DNA from: Prorocentrum cordatum
Lineage: Eukaryota > Sar > Dinophyceae > Prorocentrales > Prorocentraceae
DNA length: 64,000 nt
NCBI GenBank assembly: GCA_963575745.1
Contig: CAUYUJ010013814.1
Span: 361,096-425,095 of the forward strand
Reading direction: 5' to 3'
Both the position numbers and the translations under genes were made by a program. The notes under the pieces were generated by a model, which worked only from the letters and a program-made list of their open reading frames with translations, was not told the origin of the DNA and searched no databases. Below, piece by piece: positions 32,240 to 42,636 of the stretch (its first letter is position 1; every line of letters begins with the position of its first letter).

Positions 32240-34376
32240 CGTCACGCATCCGCACGGAAAAAAACGAATCGCGAGGCACCTCACCGCGCAGTCCCCAGCG
32301 CCAAACGGCTAGGGAAGGGAGGGGCCGAGCAGGGAGGAAAGTGGAGACGGGGGCGCAGGAGGGAAGGCGACGAGGAGGGGGAAACAGAGCGGACGAACGC
32401 CGACGACCCGGACGGGAAGGGGGGCGAGAGCGAGAATGAAAAGGGGGATCCCTGACATCCGCCGATTCGATCTTTTCAGCCCGTGGCCCAAGATGTCCCG
32501 ACCGCTTCCCCGTGGGCAGCTGTTCGTCCCGGATCCGTACTTTGTGATGGCCCTGGGGCCCGATCACGGATCAGAACGGGCCCGAAAGGTCGAGATCGAG
32601 GAACAACGTCAGGATCGAATAAAAATCGTCTCCTCGGAGGTCTGGGAACGAGGGGGGGGCTTCGAGAGGATGCCAAGATGAGGTGCGCGAAGAGACGAGG
32701 ACGACCAGGAGACCTGCCATGGAGGCCCGCCGAGGCGCGCCCGCGCCAACCCGACCCCACGGCTTCTGCCTTCCACCACGCGGGCACCGCTAGAACTCTC
32801 GGTCCGCTGCCCCTGGGGGCGCGGCTCCTCGTCCCCCGAGCTGGTCGAGGATCTACTGCAAGACGAAGCCAGGACGATGATCAATTCGGGTGAGGATGCA
32901 TCGAGAATCTCTGAGACCCGGCGGTTCTGGAGGATGTCTCGGGCGCCGCGGCCTTTTGAGAGCGTCCCTGCACGCTCGGATCCCTCTGGAACGGACTTAT
33001 CCTCGTCCTAAGCCCCGTCCGATACTTACCCGGGTCAGCCCAGACCTGGGTCAGTCGGGCTCTGCAGGATGCCGCAAGATCCTGCAGGGTCCTGCGCCCA
33101 AGAGCCAGGGTCGATGCACCCCTGGCACTGCAGGATCCTGCAAGATCCGGCGCTCTGACGGACCCCCGTCTGCACGAACCCCCGCCTCTTGAACTCTGAG
33201 CTGGCTCTCGCCGATTGCCCCCGGGGGGGGGGGGCCCGGGGCTGGCCCCCTCGGGTACCAAACCGAGAGGGGAGTTAAGCGGCCGTCGCGGCGCCCCTGC
33301 GTCGCGGACAAGAGGCCCGTGACGGCCCGCCCGCGCTCTGCTCGGGAGCTCGGCCCCCAGAACGCCGCCCGGGGACGGCGCCCCGGCCAGGCACTGGAGC
33401 TGCTTCCATGGAGAGGGAACGAGCCTCCGACAGGAGCGCAGTTCCAGTCGGAGCCAGGACTTAAAATCGGCTACACGCAGGAGCGACTCGGGGAAAGAGT
33501 GACCTTTGGTGGGCGGCTTTTGGGGGACAGCGGGGGGACCAAGCACAAGCGCGCAAGACGCTACTATCGCATCGCGAACGGCGATCGGAGGACCCCGGTG
33601 TCACTCCGGCGAAGGGTCAATTTTTCGTGTAGTCGACATCCATCAAGAACATGAGACCCACCGCTGGCCAGAAGAAACAGGACATCCAAGGGCACCCTGC
33701 CCAGGATGCACAAGAACACCCAGAGAGCTCGAAGAACACTAGGACACCATCTGCGAACCGACCTCGATCTTATTTGTGCCTCGATCCGCCTGTAGACGGA
33801 AGGGGTGACGGAGGAGAAAAACCAAATGGACCCACAGAAGAGCTGTGCCATGGCGTCCCCGACGCCCCCAGCCAGTGATGTGTAGCCACATCGGGACTTC
33901 TCTCCAGGCCAAGTGGCGAACTGGCGGCACTTCGAGACCGTGCTGCCCGCCAGGCAAGAGCCGCTCCGCTCTTCGAGGCACGGGCTGCCCGGGGCGTGCG
34001 CGGGCCTCCCACCCCCTTTGTTGTTGGAATATGTTTTTCCTATGAACACGACCGCGGAGCACAGGCGCACGAGGCCCGTCCAAGGGCATTCAGCTCTAGG
34101 TCCGCTTCCCCTGCGGGGGGCTATCACCGCGCCCACCGAAACCGACCTCGAGAACGAAGGCGGCAGCGCCCAGCGTTGCTGGGATATTGGGAGGAAAGAC
34201 CACCTGGACCCATCCCGAGGATCTCACGAGGCGGCGTGGGCCGAGCAAGCAGCGGCACGGCGGTGCAGCGGCACGGTGCGGGAGGGCAGGGCCGAGGGCC
34301 CCCGGCAGGCGCGCGCCAGCGGCGGGCGCGCGCGCGCGGGCGGCAGGCTCCACGCCGTCGGAGGTCCGCACGGACA
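32240..34376. other. Upstream region of RAB6, no confident gene
   Basis: A 190-codon minus-strand ORF (34136-33564, non-ATG start) has normal composition and two hydrophobic stretches (MAQLFCGSIWFFSSV and ALWVFLCILGRVPLDVLFLL), but I do not recognise it. Around 33060-33150 a small inverted/direct motif family around CTGCAGGATCCTGCAAGATC repeats. Otherwise I see nothing to annotate. Confidence 0.4.
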
Positions 34377-34378
34377 GT

Positions 34379-34452
34379 TTGGATCGGCGCTGGGTTTACT
34401 GGGACCTCCTCCTCCTCCTCCTCCTCCTCCTCCTCCTCCTCCTCCTCCTCCA
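34379..34452. repeat. (CTC)n microsatellite
   Basis: A pure CTC/TCC triplet run immediately left of the minisatellite-like GTGGGTTTGGTGGGACC sequence that carries MITE copy 2. Confidence 0.9.
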
Positions 34453-34502
34453 CCTGGTCTAGTGGGTTTGGTGGGACCTGGCTTAGTGTGGGACGCACAG
34501 AG

Positions 34503-34689
34503 ACATACTAATACTATATGTCCGCCTTGGAGGCGCGCGTCCGACCCGAACATATAGTAGACCCATCTTGTAGTATATCGTTTCTCGAGCGGTGTGGCCA
34601 GAACGCGCCCGCCACGACGCATATACTACAAGATTTCTCGGTGCGCGCGTCGCCCCTGGGGGGGCGACGAACACATAGTATAAGTATGT
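34503..34689. mobile_element. Foldback MITE, copy 2 (full form)
   Basis: The 187-base element has ends ACATACTAATACTATATGT and ACATAGTATAAGTATGT (inverted). The two halves are imperfect inverted copies; both contain ATCTTGTAGTATAT in opposite orientation (near 34565 and 34620). The element is flanked by a 27-28-base direct repeat AGTGGGTTTGGTGGGACCTG (34461-34488 and 34705-34732). This may be a target duplication or simply two units of the local GTGGG-rich repeat. It codes for nothing and would depend on an outside transposase. Confidence 0.75.
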
Positions 34690-34734
34690 TCTGGGGATGC
34701 CGATAGTGGGTTTGGTGGGACCTGGCTCAGTGGG

Positions 34735-35825
34735 CCCAAGTCTGGGTTCAGTGGGTTCAGTGGGGCCTGGTCTTAGTCGTTTGGCGGGACCCAGTTTCCT
34801 GGGTTTAGTGGGACCGCGAGGGCAGGACTGGGTCTGGCGTGGCCCGGCCTGGTAATGTGTACCGGGGGATCCCCCGCCCACCCCCCGCCTCATTCCACTG
34901 ACCGGCACTGCCGCCACCCAAAAAAGCGGCCACGGCAGACCTGGCGTAGCGACTCCAGTTCATAGCTTGGGCTGCGGGACTCGATCACTAATCGGCTCCC
35001 ATGGACCGAAGTCCACGGTAGTTTTTCGAACTCAACACTCCACAGCCAACAAAGTCCGAGCAGCGGCGGCTGGTACCACTGTAAGTTGCACCCACCGGGG
35101 CGCAGACAATTGGGCAGAGCGGCGACGGCGCCGACCTCACCACAAGCCTGAACTAACAGCAGGCGAGATTCGCCACTGAAGGAAAGGCAGATGTCAGCAA
35201 CCTGAGACACACGGCAAACGCAGTTAGCCACTAATTGCAACAGGAAGGACAAGTAAGATAGTCAGTACGAGTCGTCATCATCGCCTCGGCTGGGAATGGT
35301 GAAAGGGTTCCTAGAAACGTCCTAGCAAGGACGGGCTCCAGCGGCGACAGCAGGCTGAGAAGACGAGGCAGCACTGTCAGAAACTAAGCTGGCAGGCCGG
35401 GCCACTGTGTGCCGATGGCCGAAAAGCTCGCACAACGAACCCACGTCTATCGACACGTGGCGCCTGCGGGGATTAAGGTGCATCCCTTTGCACAGGAAGC
35501 GCCACAGCTGCTCGGCAGCACTGGTGGGATGACCGCCGCATCGCCTTCCGAGATCATCGATGCGCGCACCCGTACTGTGGGACCTGAACTTCACTTGATA
35601 CCTACGGAAACACACCTCCCGTCATCGCAGGGAAAAGCAACGACTTCATGGCCAAGCTCGCACAACACACCCTCATCAGGCTTGCTTTTCCCAAGAACCG
35701 TCGAGGAACAAATGGCCCCGGACAGCCCCGTCCCGAGGAACTTCCGGCCCTTCAGGCCCTTTCCGCGCCTTCCCCGCGCCACATGTGCTGGACCATGTCT
35801 TCGAAGCGCGGACGAGGGAGGTAAA
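34735..35825 (-). other. Unassigned coding-like segments
   Basis: Two minus-strand segments lack stops and repeats and have balanced composition: about 35615-35322 (KFRSHSTGARIDDLGRRCGG, LWRFLCKGMHLNPRRRHVS, IDVGSLCELFGHRHTVA) and about 35100-34893 (SVEFEKLPWTSVHGSRLVIE, SPSYELESLRQVC). A third at about 35760-35600 contains GVLCELGHEVVAFP. They lie on the same strand and directly downstream of LINE-B, so they may belong to that element or to an older one. I do not recognise a domain. Confidence 0.35.
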
Positions 35826-36031
35826 ACGACAAGGAGGAGGAGGAGGAGGAGGAGGAGGAGGAGGAGGAGGAGGAGGAGGAGGAGGAGGCCTCCTCCTCCT
35901 CTCCTCCTATCCTCCTCCTCCTCCTCCTCCTCCTCCTCCTCCTCCTCCTCCTCCTCCTCCTCCTCTCCTCCTCCTCCTCCTCCTCCCTCCTCCTCCTCCC
36001 TCGTCCGCTGGACCGCGGACGAGGGAGGTAA
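35808..36031. repeat. (AGG)n/(CCT)n palindrome with GCGGACGAGGGAGG ends
   Basis: An AGG run (about 35832-35887) turns abruptly into a CCT/TCC run (35888-36000), forming a self-complementary hairpin of about 170 bases centred on GGAGGCCTCC. GCGGACGAGGGAGGTAA stands at 35808-35824 and again at 36015-36031. Its inverse CCTCCCTCGTCCGC closes the hairpin at 35995-36008. The motif is thus present three times, as plus, minus, plus. Confidence 0.9.
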
Positions 36032-36340
36032 TCGGCTGGGTGAGCGAAAGCCCCACGACAATAGAGGGCGCGCGAGTACCCTTCGGCCTCAGGGGCGGCA
36101 GCAATCACAGAGGCGTCGGCCCACTGAGCCCGAAGCTCGCCAACACGACTGCAAACCCAAGGTCGATGATGAAGATTAGGGGGAGGGAGGGAGAGAGAGA
36201 GATAGGGAAGAGGGGGGAGGGAGGGAGGGATAGGGAAGGGGGGGGAGGGAGGGAGGGGGGGTAATCCTGGTGCAGAGGTTTTCTCCCTGCGGTGGGGGGA
36301 GGGTATTTCCACACACGGTATTTTTCCCTATTTTGCTTCA
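36032..36340. repeat. GGGA-rich low-complexity stretch
   Basis: From about 36180 the plus strand is GGGAGGGAGGGAG-like purine sequence with G-runs. It is non-coding and may form G-quadruplexes. It separates LINE-B from the palindrome. Confidence 0.6.
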
Positions 36341-36979
36341 AACACGTGATGAAGATAATCTGGCAAACCAGAATGATTACACCTGGGGTCAAGCTGGCAC
36401 CTGCACAGAATGGCTCTGTCGTGGGTCCTACTGGCGTTGCAGGCGAACGCCCTGATCAGCCCTCCTTCTCCAGATGCGACTTTCTTGGAATCGAGGCCTT
36501 CCCTAACAACGTCCAAACACACGCACACCCTGGCGCCACTAGGCACCCAGATCTCGCTCCAAGGAACGCAACGGGGCCTCGCGGCTGTGGATGGCCAATA
36601 GCTCAGGAGAGGTGACACGCGGGGGAATTTCGTATCCTCCATCATCTCTGATAACACAATAGTTGCGCACGTGCCACCCTAACCTGACTAACGTAAGAAG
36701 CAAAGCAGACAACGGGCCAACAACAGAGGCCCAGATAAACCGATGCGAATCCCACGCCGCGGACCAAGCATGACGAAGGGTCCTGTGGGTGAGAGAGCCT
36801 TGAAATTGCCCAGTCTGCGCCGGCCAAACTTCTTCCCCCCGCCCCATGATTGGAGCGGCTGCCGCCCTCCAGGTGGGGCCTAAAGAGAAAATGCAGCAGG
36901 CCGTTAAACAACGTGACTGAGCGAAAGGGCGAACCCGCGAAAAAACCAACCTGCCCATCGTCAGAAGATCGAGGTCGAA

Positions 36980-38610
36980 GGTGCTAGAGATTTCGGCACT
37001 GCGGGGCCCCCCAGCAAGCGGTCCCGCGGCAAAAAAACCGAATGCCCCTTCGCCCCTGAGCGCCCGCCAACCTTGCCTGGCGCTTACTGCGTCGACACAT
37101 TTGGGCGATCCTGGCCTTCAGCTTCGAGCGCCTGCCAGCAGTCTTCGCCGACTTCCCAGCAGCGAAGTCAACGCCTGTGTCGACGGTGGAATCTTCTACA
37201 CTGCCAGCGAAGGAATAAAGCTAAGCAGACACCTCAGCCGCCGCGGTTCCGCTGGAGGCCACCATGCAGACCTCGTCAAGAGCAGCGCTGCATCCGAGCA
37301 ACTAGATGATCGCATGGCGCAGCGCTTTCGTCCCAACCACTGTGCTATCAACGAATTGCTTGGGCCCAGCGCAGGACAGCCCAGAATCATCCAAATAAAT
37401 GTCCAGGTCCATACGGGGCGAAAGCACAATAGAGTCAAACGCGTCGACAGCAAAAACACGGATAAGGGCGGCGGCCGCGCAGCAGCCAGCCGCCACCCCT
37501 CTCTCGACAAAGTACGGCCCGCAAGGATGCCACCCAAGGATAAGAAACAGCCGCACAGCAAAACAACTATGCGAAGGCGAACAATGGGAACAGGAAGCCC
37601 GTGCTTGCCGTCTAGGACCCTAAGGTATATCGTTTCACGTAATACTTGAGCACATCACAAAAGACACTGCAGCTGACGTCCTTCTTGGTCGTACCATGTT
37701 CGGCCTGCGCACTTTCCGCGGCCCCCCTATGCGCTCCAGCAGCCAAATGCTGACGAGGGCGTTCGTTCTCCCAGAGCAGAGCGAGGGGGCTGCGGCACCT
37801 TCACCAGACTCTGTGCCAGGCGCAGAACACCCCCATCGGCCTGTAGCCACCAGAAGGCTTGGACAACAGCGCTAAAAGAACGGCCGAGATCTGCCCGGGC
37901 AGCTGGCCGAGCGATTCCGCGACTTCGAAAGCCATGGCAAAGGTGTCCAAAGCGGGATCACCAATGCTGGACTTGGCGACACTTGAAACCATCAAAGCTG
38001 ACAGCCGAGCCTTTCTGGTATTTTCTGGACACCTTCCCAACATTTTCCGCGGACAAGCGGGGCGAAAGGTCCATCGACATCGGCGCCGTGGACAAGGGGC
38101 CCCCCTGCCTTCGCCCCCAAAGGCAAAGAATTTGAAACCTTCCGCGGCCAGAAGAGACAAGGGGTCCGACGCGACAGAACCGTCGGCAGCTAACGTGGCG
38201 GCGGGGCGCCAGGGGGTAGGATCTCTGGCGGCTAAATGAATCCTCTTAGCCCCCTCGTCAATCCCCTCTCGAATCCAGGCCTGCCAACTTTGGCGGGGCC
38301 CCTTGCTCGCCGCCTTGCCGGCGAGTTCGACGGCTGCGTCCAACTTGTCGCGCAGCGCCTGCCCCGGGGAGCTCCGGGGCGCATGATCTGCGGGGGCAAA
38401 GCCAGCAGCGCCTTCAACAAGCAGGCGATGTCCTCCGGCACCTTAACTGAAGCAACCGGCGAACACAACAGAGAAACCAACTTCTGAGCCTGGTCTCCCC
38501 GGCTAAGGTTCACAGCGCAAAGAGCAGCGGAGGCGCGGATTTGGGAGCTAAGCCAACGCGCCGCATGCAGATCAGGATCGTGAATCTGGAAGTCCCTTCC
38601 CAAGAGCATC
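36980..38610 (-). pseudogene. LINE-B reverse transcriptase
   Basis: The pre-palm region (38343-37801) reads SWQAWIREGIDEGAKRIHLA, then SLGQLPGQISAVLLALLSKP and SGGYRPMGVFCAWHRVW, the fingers motif R-P-I/M-x-L/V. After a stop or frame change, SVFCDVLKYYVKRYTL corresponds to motif A. LGGILAGRTLSREGWRLAAG is the region before motif B. DLDIYLDDSGLSCAGPKQF is motif C with an intact YLDD (about 37400). VDTGVDFAAGKSAKTAGRRS with KLKARIAQMCRRSKRQARLA follows in the thumb (about 37180-37060). Catalytic residues are kept but frames are not. Confidence 0.75.
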
Positions 38611-38867
38611 TTCCACGCCAGCTGGGGCCCCTTAAAGCGCGCCTAAGACAAGGAGATCGGCCCCGCGGAGCGGCGCGAGCTCCACCTCGGCCTTGTCAGC
38701 CCAGACAGCATGGCAAGGACTGAGGAGAGCATCCGCCCCCACCGCGTCGCCTCCTCTCACGCGCTGGATGGCCTGCTCAGCCAAGATTCGAGGGTGGGAA
38801 CAGTCAGGGGGCTCGGGGGCAGAACCTATCACCGCAGACACGGGCGCGGGGGGGGGCTTCGGAAAAC

Positions 38868-39600
38868 TCAAACCTGGGGCCGAGCGAGGGAAAGATGCAT
38901 GACCACCTGGACAGGCCTGCGGCGGCTCAGAACGGCGTCGCGCACCACTTCGCGCGACTCAACAGCTTCCCCCCACCCCCCCGAGAAAACAAAATGGCCC
39001 AACGCACTGGGGGGTCCTCCCCCAAAGTGGGCGCGCCCATCTGGGGCGACGCGCATGTCGAGCAGCTTCTCGACAAACGAACGATGACCGAGAACGAGAG
39101 GCGCCGCGTTAAAGTCGGAGCCAATGCAGGAGGGGAGAAAGGAGGAGGAACAACAGTCGCCAATCTTCGCCAAGAGATCGATATTCATCTCCGGAAAACC
39201 TTCCGAATGGCGGAGGTAGGCAGCATCGGCAAGAACGCGGCCCCCCCGAGGGAGGTGGGCGACGCCCGAAACGGCGCGCCCGACTTCAACCGCCGACCCT
39301 CCGAGGGGCCCACGCAGGCCTAAAACACCACGGACCACAATGCGCGTGCCAGAAGAGGCGGGGCCAGCCTCCGTGCCCAACGCTCTGGGCCAGAGGCTCT
39401 TCCAACCCCTCCTCGCAGCCCAGGCCGACGCCTGGCCCGCGTCGTCTTCCGATCCAAGCTTGCGCTCTTGGCAGAATGGCATGAGCAGGGGAGTCGGCCA
39501 GTAACTTCTCCATGGTCGACCAACCGATCCAGTTGATCGCGCGGACGCAGAGCTCAAACGCATCCAACTGCACAGCGGAGGAATCCGAATGAGAAGGGGG
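38868..39600 (-). pseudogene. LINE-B AP-like endonuclease
   Basis: The start (about 39560-39450) reads AINWIGWSTMEKLLADSPAH, like the N-x-x-x-W first strand of dinoflagellate LINE endonucleases. In another frame come AYLRHSEGFPEMNIDLLAKI, then CIGSDFNAAPLVLGHRSFVE (catalytic D-x-N; here D-F-N), then AHFGGGPPSALGHFVFSGG and VLSRRRPVQVVMHLSL, the end box where S-(D/H)-H-R-P is expected. The enzyme makes the target nick that primes reverse transcription. At least two frames are involved, so the gene is broken. Confidence 0.65.
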
Positions 39601-40249
39601 CCCGACGCTGCCCAGGGCAGGGCCCCCGGGGCCAGATGCACTCGACGGGGCAGCAGGGCTCTGAGCTGACGCAGACAGGGCACATCTGACTTGGAAACGC
39701 AAACCTCCAAACATGGCAGGCACAGACTGACCACTAAAACCAAGCTTCTGGACTCCACCGGCCCCCAAGGCAATCAGTCTACCAGCTCTCCAAAACGCGT
39801 GCCTAACCGCGCCGCGAAATGAGGCTTTGCTCCGCTTGAATAGAGGGCGGCGACCACCGCGGGGCGGAGCGCCGCGGGGCAGCCGAGAGGCCTGGTCCGA
39901 GGTTTCAAAGGTAAGCTCCAGCTCTGGACAGCCTCGGGGGGGGGCGGGGGGGGCCCCCCCCCCTCGAAGAGCTGCCCCCCCCCCCCCTCCCCCCTCCTCT
40001 TGGCCAACGCGCCGCCCCCTTGGGCCGTGAAGGCCCCGCCCTCGCTGCCCCTCCAGCAGCGGCTCGCCCCCCGCCCCCCGCGCCAACGGCGGCCCGCGGG
40101 CGGCCCGCAGGCCCGCGGCGCTCGGGGGGCCCGCGGGCACCTCGACAGCCTCTGAGAAGAAAGAAAGAAGACAGAGCCAGGCTGGCGAGATGCGCGCTCG
40201 GAAGAAACTTCACCTCCACTGGGGGCCTCTACAAATTTGCTACGTTCGT

Positions 40250-41640
40250 CACAATCAGCCCCCTGAGCGCACGAAGAAGCATGGGCCGTTGAATCCTCGT
40301 AAAATGAGCGCGCCCTGCAGGTCAATTCGAGCAGACCTAGTCAGTCGCCCCTGCAGGGGGCTCCATTTGTTGAGACATGATCTTGGCAGCTCTCGAGCGC
40401 ACAAAGGACCGGGTGATTCTGGGGAGCCACTGTCGCCGGGGTCGCCGTGGCTTCCCCCAGCAGGCTCAGCGGGCTGGCCCTCCGCCTGCCCCCTGGCCCC
40501 CCCTTCCTTCAGCAGCTGGGTCTGCGGCAGCTCCGCCCTCTGGTGCGCCGGCTTCTTCAGCGCCACCAACGCCGACCTCGCGTTTCTTAGTAAGCCGAGA
40601 GACATGATCCCGATGAGCCTTCTTGATCTTCTCGGCCTCCTCAACCGCCTCGCTGAAAAGAGTGCTGGCAAGCTGCTGGATGCCTGTCTTGAGCTGCTCG
40701 CCCCGCTGCTCGAGCTCCCTCTGGTCGGACTCGGAGAGCTCATGGTCCTCGCACGAGCCCAGCAGCTCGGCAGAGTCAGTGATGAGCGCCTTCGTGAAGC
40801 TGCAGTTGCAGATGGACGCCAGTGGAACGGCGGGGGCGGCTTCTGGCTTGACGGACTGAGGCTCGACCGACGCGTGAAGAGACTGCACCAACCGGCGATG
40901 TTCCTTCTCCGCCTCATCGAGCTCGTCCGTGAGCTTTGCGGCCAGGGCCCGCTGCTGCACCTTTTGAAGGTTCCACTCCTCGAAGCGAGCACATGCCGCC
41001 GACAGCCTCTTCTCGACCTGCTGCATCTTAGAAGGGGCGGCTCTTTGGCTGTAGGGGCAGGCTTGGACCATTCTCGGTGCTGGGCCGCCGGAGCAGTGTC
41101 CCCTGACTTCCCAAACAAAACATCAATACTCGAATGTTCTTCAGGAGAGAATGAGGACTGACGAGCTGCATGGGGCACAGTAGAACTGGCGCCTTTGCCT
41201 CTTCCCTCGGCGTCAACCACACAGCCGCCTTTCCCAGAGAAGAGGGCACGAGAGGAGCTTCGCGTCCAGGCTGAGGGCGGCCCTGATGGCTGCTCCGTAT
41301 AAGCGTCGGACTTGAGCGCGCCACAATGTTTGCAGAAATAGAACCGAACCTCATTGCGCCGACACCCACACCAGCTGCAGATCCAGCGCGAACTGTGAGA
41401 ACCTCCCTCTCTTCCCGCTCCACCTGGCTGAAGCCTAGGCTCGAGGGAAAGCCAGACAGCGCCGTCATAGCCACCACTGCGCGCCGCAGCGGACTCAGAT
41501 GACGACGGAGGCGCCGACCACGACCTGTGCCATGGAGCCCACAGCCCAGGACACCCGCTTGCCGCCTCCGGCGCCGCCACCAGGGGCACTGCCGCCCGCC
41601 ATGGATCGAACGCGGCCCCCGAGAGCCGAAGCACGAGGGC
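40250..41640 (-). pseudogene. LINE-B ORF1, zinc ribbon and coiled coil
   Basis: The 459-codon frame (41634-40255, non-ATG start) carries SSRWICSWCGCRRNEVRFYF followed by CKHCGALKSD near 41390-41310. This is a C-x2-C ... C-x2-C zinc ribbon. A second frame from 41071 gives a long charged helix (MQQVEKRLSAACARFEEWNL, AKLTDELDEAEKEHRRLVQS, ELEQRGEQLKTGIQQLASTL, SEAVEEAEKIKKAHRDHVSR). Zinc binding plus coiled coil fits an RNA-binding ORF1 protein. The switch of frame near 41.07 kb implies at least one indel. Confidence 0.65.
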
Positions 41641-41737
41641 TGAGATCCCTCAAACAGAATGCAGGAACGATGCCAGAATGACTCGCAACAGCAAGTGGCC
41701 GTTCTGAAGTAGGTTGCTGCTGCAAGCACAGGAAGAA

Positions 41738-41798
41738 CCTGAGCCAGAACGGCAAACCCTCTTGAGCCAAAATGGCTCGAGCCAAACTGGCTACGGAG
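41738..41798 (-). other. Nested spliced-leader relic, two clear units and a possible third
   Basis: On the minus strand the outer leader reads TCCGTAGCCAGTTTGGCTCG plus AG (two changes from the known 22-nt leader) and is followed directly by CCATTTTGGCTCAAG, a perfect 15-base match to the leader end. Eight bases later CCGTTCTGGCTCAGG matches the same 15 bases at 12 positions and may be an older third unit. LINE-B coding follows in the same orientation. Confidence 0.85.
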
Positions 41799-41954
41799 AA
41801 GGTCCACAGGCGACAAGCATTATCCCAGCCAAGCAACCTAACAGCGATGTGTAGAAGCATAGCTGGAAGCATTGCCCTTGAGATTCATGTAGGAGTCCTG
41901 GTGTAGAATTCTGGTGTCCTCGCAGTCGCTCGTCCTCCTGCTCGTCCTCGCATG

Positions 41955-42112
41955 TAGGAGTCCTCCTCCTCCTCCTCCTCCTCCTCCTCCTCCTCCTGCT
42001 CGTCCTCCTTCTCCTGTTCCTCCTCCTCCTCCTCGTGCTCGTCCTCGTCCTCCTCGTCTTGCTCGTCCTCCTCCTCCTCCTCCTCCTCGTGCTCTTGCCC
42101 CTGCTCCTCCTA
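41955..42112. repeat. (TCC)n/(CGT)n triplet tract
   Basis: TCC triplets with interspersed CGT and TGC, directly upstream of the 73-bp repeat. Confidence 0.9.
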
Positions 42113-42485
42113 CAGCTGGCTCCGGGCATTCAAAATGCGGCCCGGGAATGGAATTCTGAGAACTCGAAGAGCACGAAGTGGCCTACAGTTGGCTCTGGGC
42201 ATTCAAAATGTGGCCCGGGAGTGGAGTTCTGGGAACTCGAAGGGCGCGAAGTGGCCTACGGTTGGCTCCGGGCATTCAGAATGTGGCCCGGGAATGGAGT
42301 TCTGGAAACTCGAAGGGCGCGAAGTGGCCTACGGTTGGCTCCGGGCATTCAAAATGTGGCCCGGGAATGGGGTTCTGGGAACTCGAAGGGCGCGAAGTGG
42401 CCTACGGTTGGCTCCGGGCATTCAGAATGTGGCCCGGGAATGGAGTTCTGGGACCTCGAAGACCACGAAGTGTGTAACCGTTGGC
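42113..42485. repeat. 73-bp tandem repeat, five copies
   Basis: The anchor TCCGGGCATTCAAAATGTGG (with one-base variants) stands at 42121, 42194, 42267, 42340 and 42413, exactly 73 bases apart. Each unit also has GGAGTTCTGGGAACTCGAAG and GGCGCGAAGTGGCCTACGGT. Seventy-three is not a multiple of three, so the array is not a protein repeat. The low divergence points to recent expansion. Confidence 0.95.
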
Positions 42486-42597
42486 TAAAAAAAAAATCCC
42501 CGGCACTCCCCCGGATCGCGCCCAGACCCCCCTGGGGCGTCATGATGCTCTCTTTTGACCCTACTACAAACCTATCAGTCTTCGCTGTTAGATTTTA

Positions 42598-42636
<39 letters not shown>

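Larger units (their letters stand above)
36340..41760 (-). mobile_element. LINE-B: APE-type non-LTR retrotransposon
   Basis: Reading leftwards from a nested spliced-leader relic at 41798-41738, the order is ORF1 with a zinc ribbon and coiled coil, AP-like endonuclease, RT with YLDD, and a thumb/C-terminal region. The coding parts shift frame repeatedly and contain stops, so this is a relic. Unlike typical LINE copies it is not obviously 5'-truncated, because the trans-spliced 5' end is preserved. Its 3' end near 36.34 kb has no clear poly-A tail. Confidence 0.75.

Noticed and set aside
33564-34136. 190-codon minus ORF as a possible Mpv17-type membrane protein (GVGDAMAQ)
   Set aside because: Only a few residues resemble that family and the rest does not follow it; no second exon was found. 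Left as unassigned.
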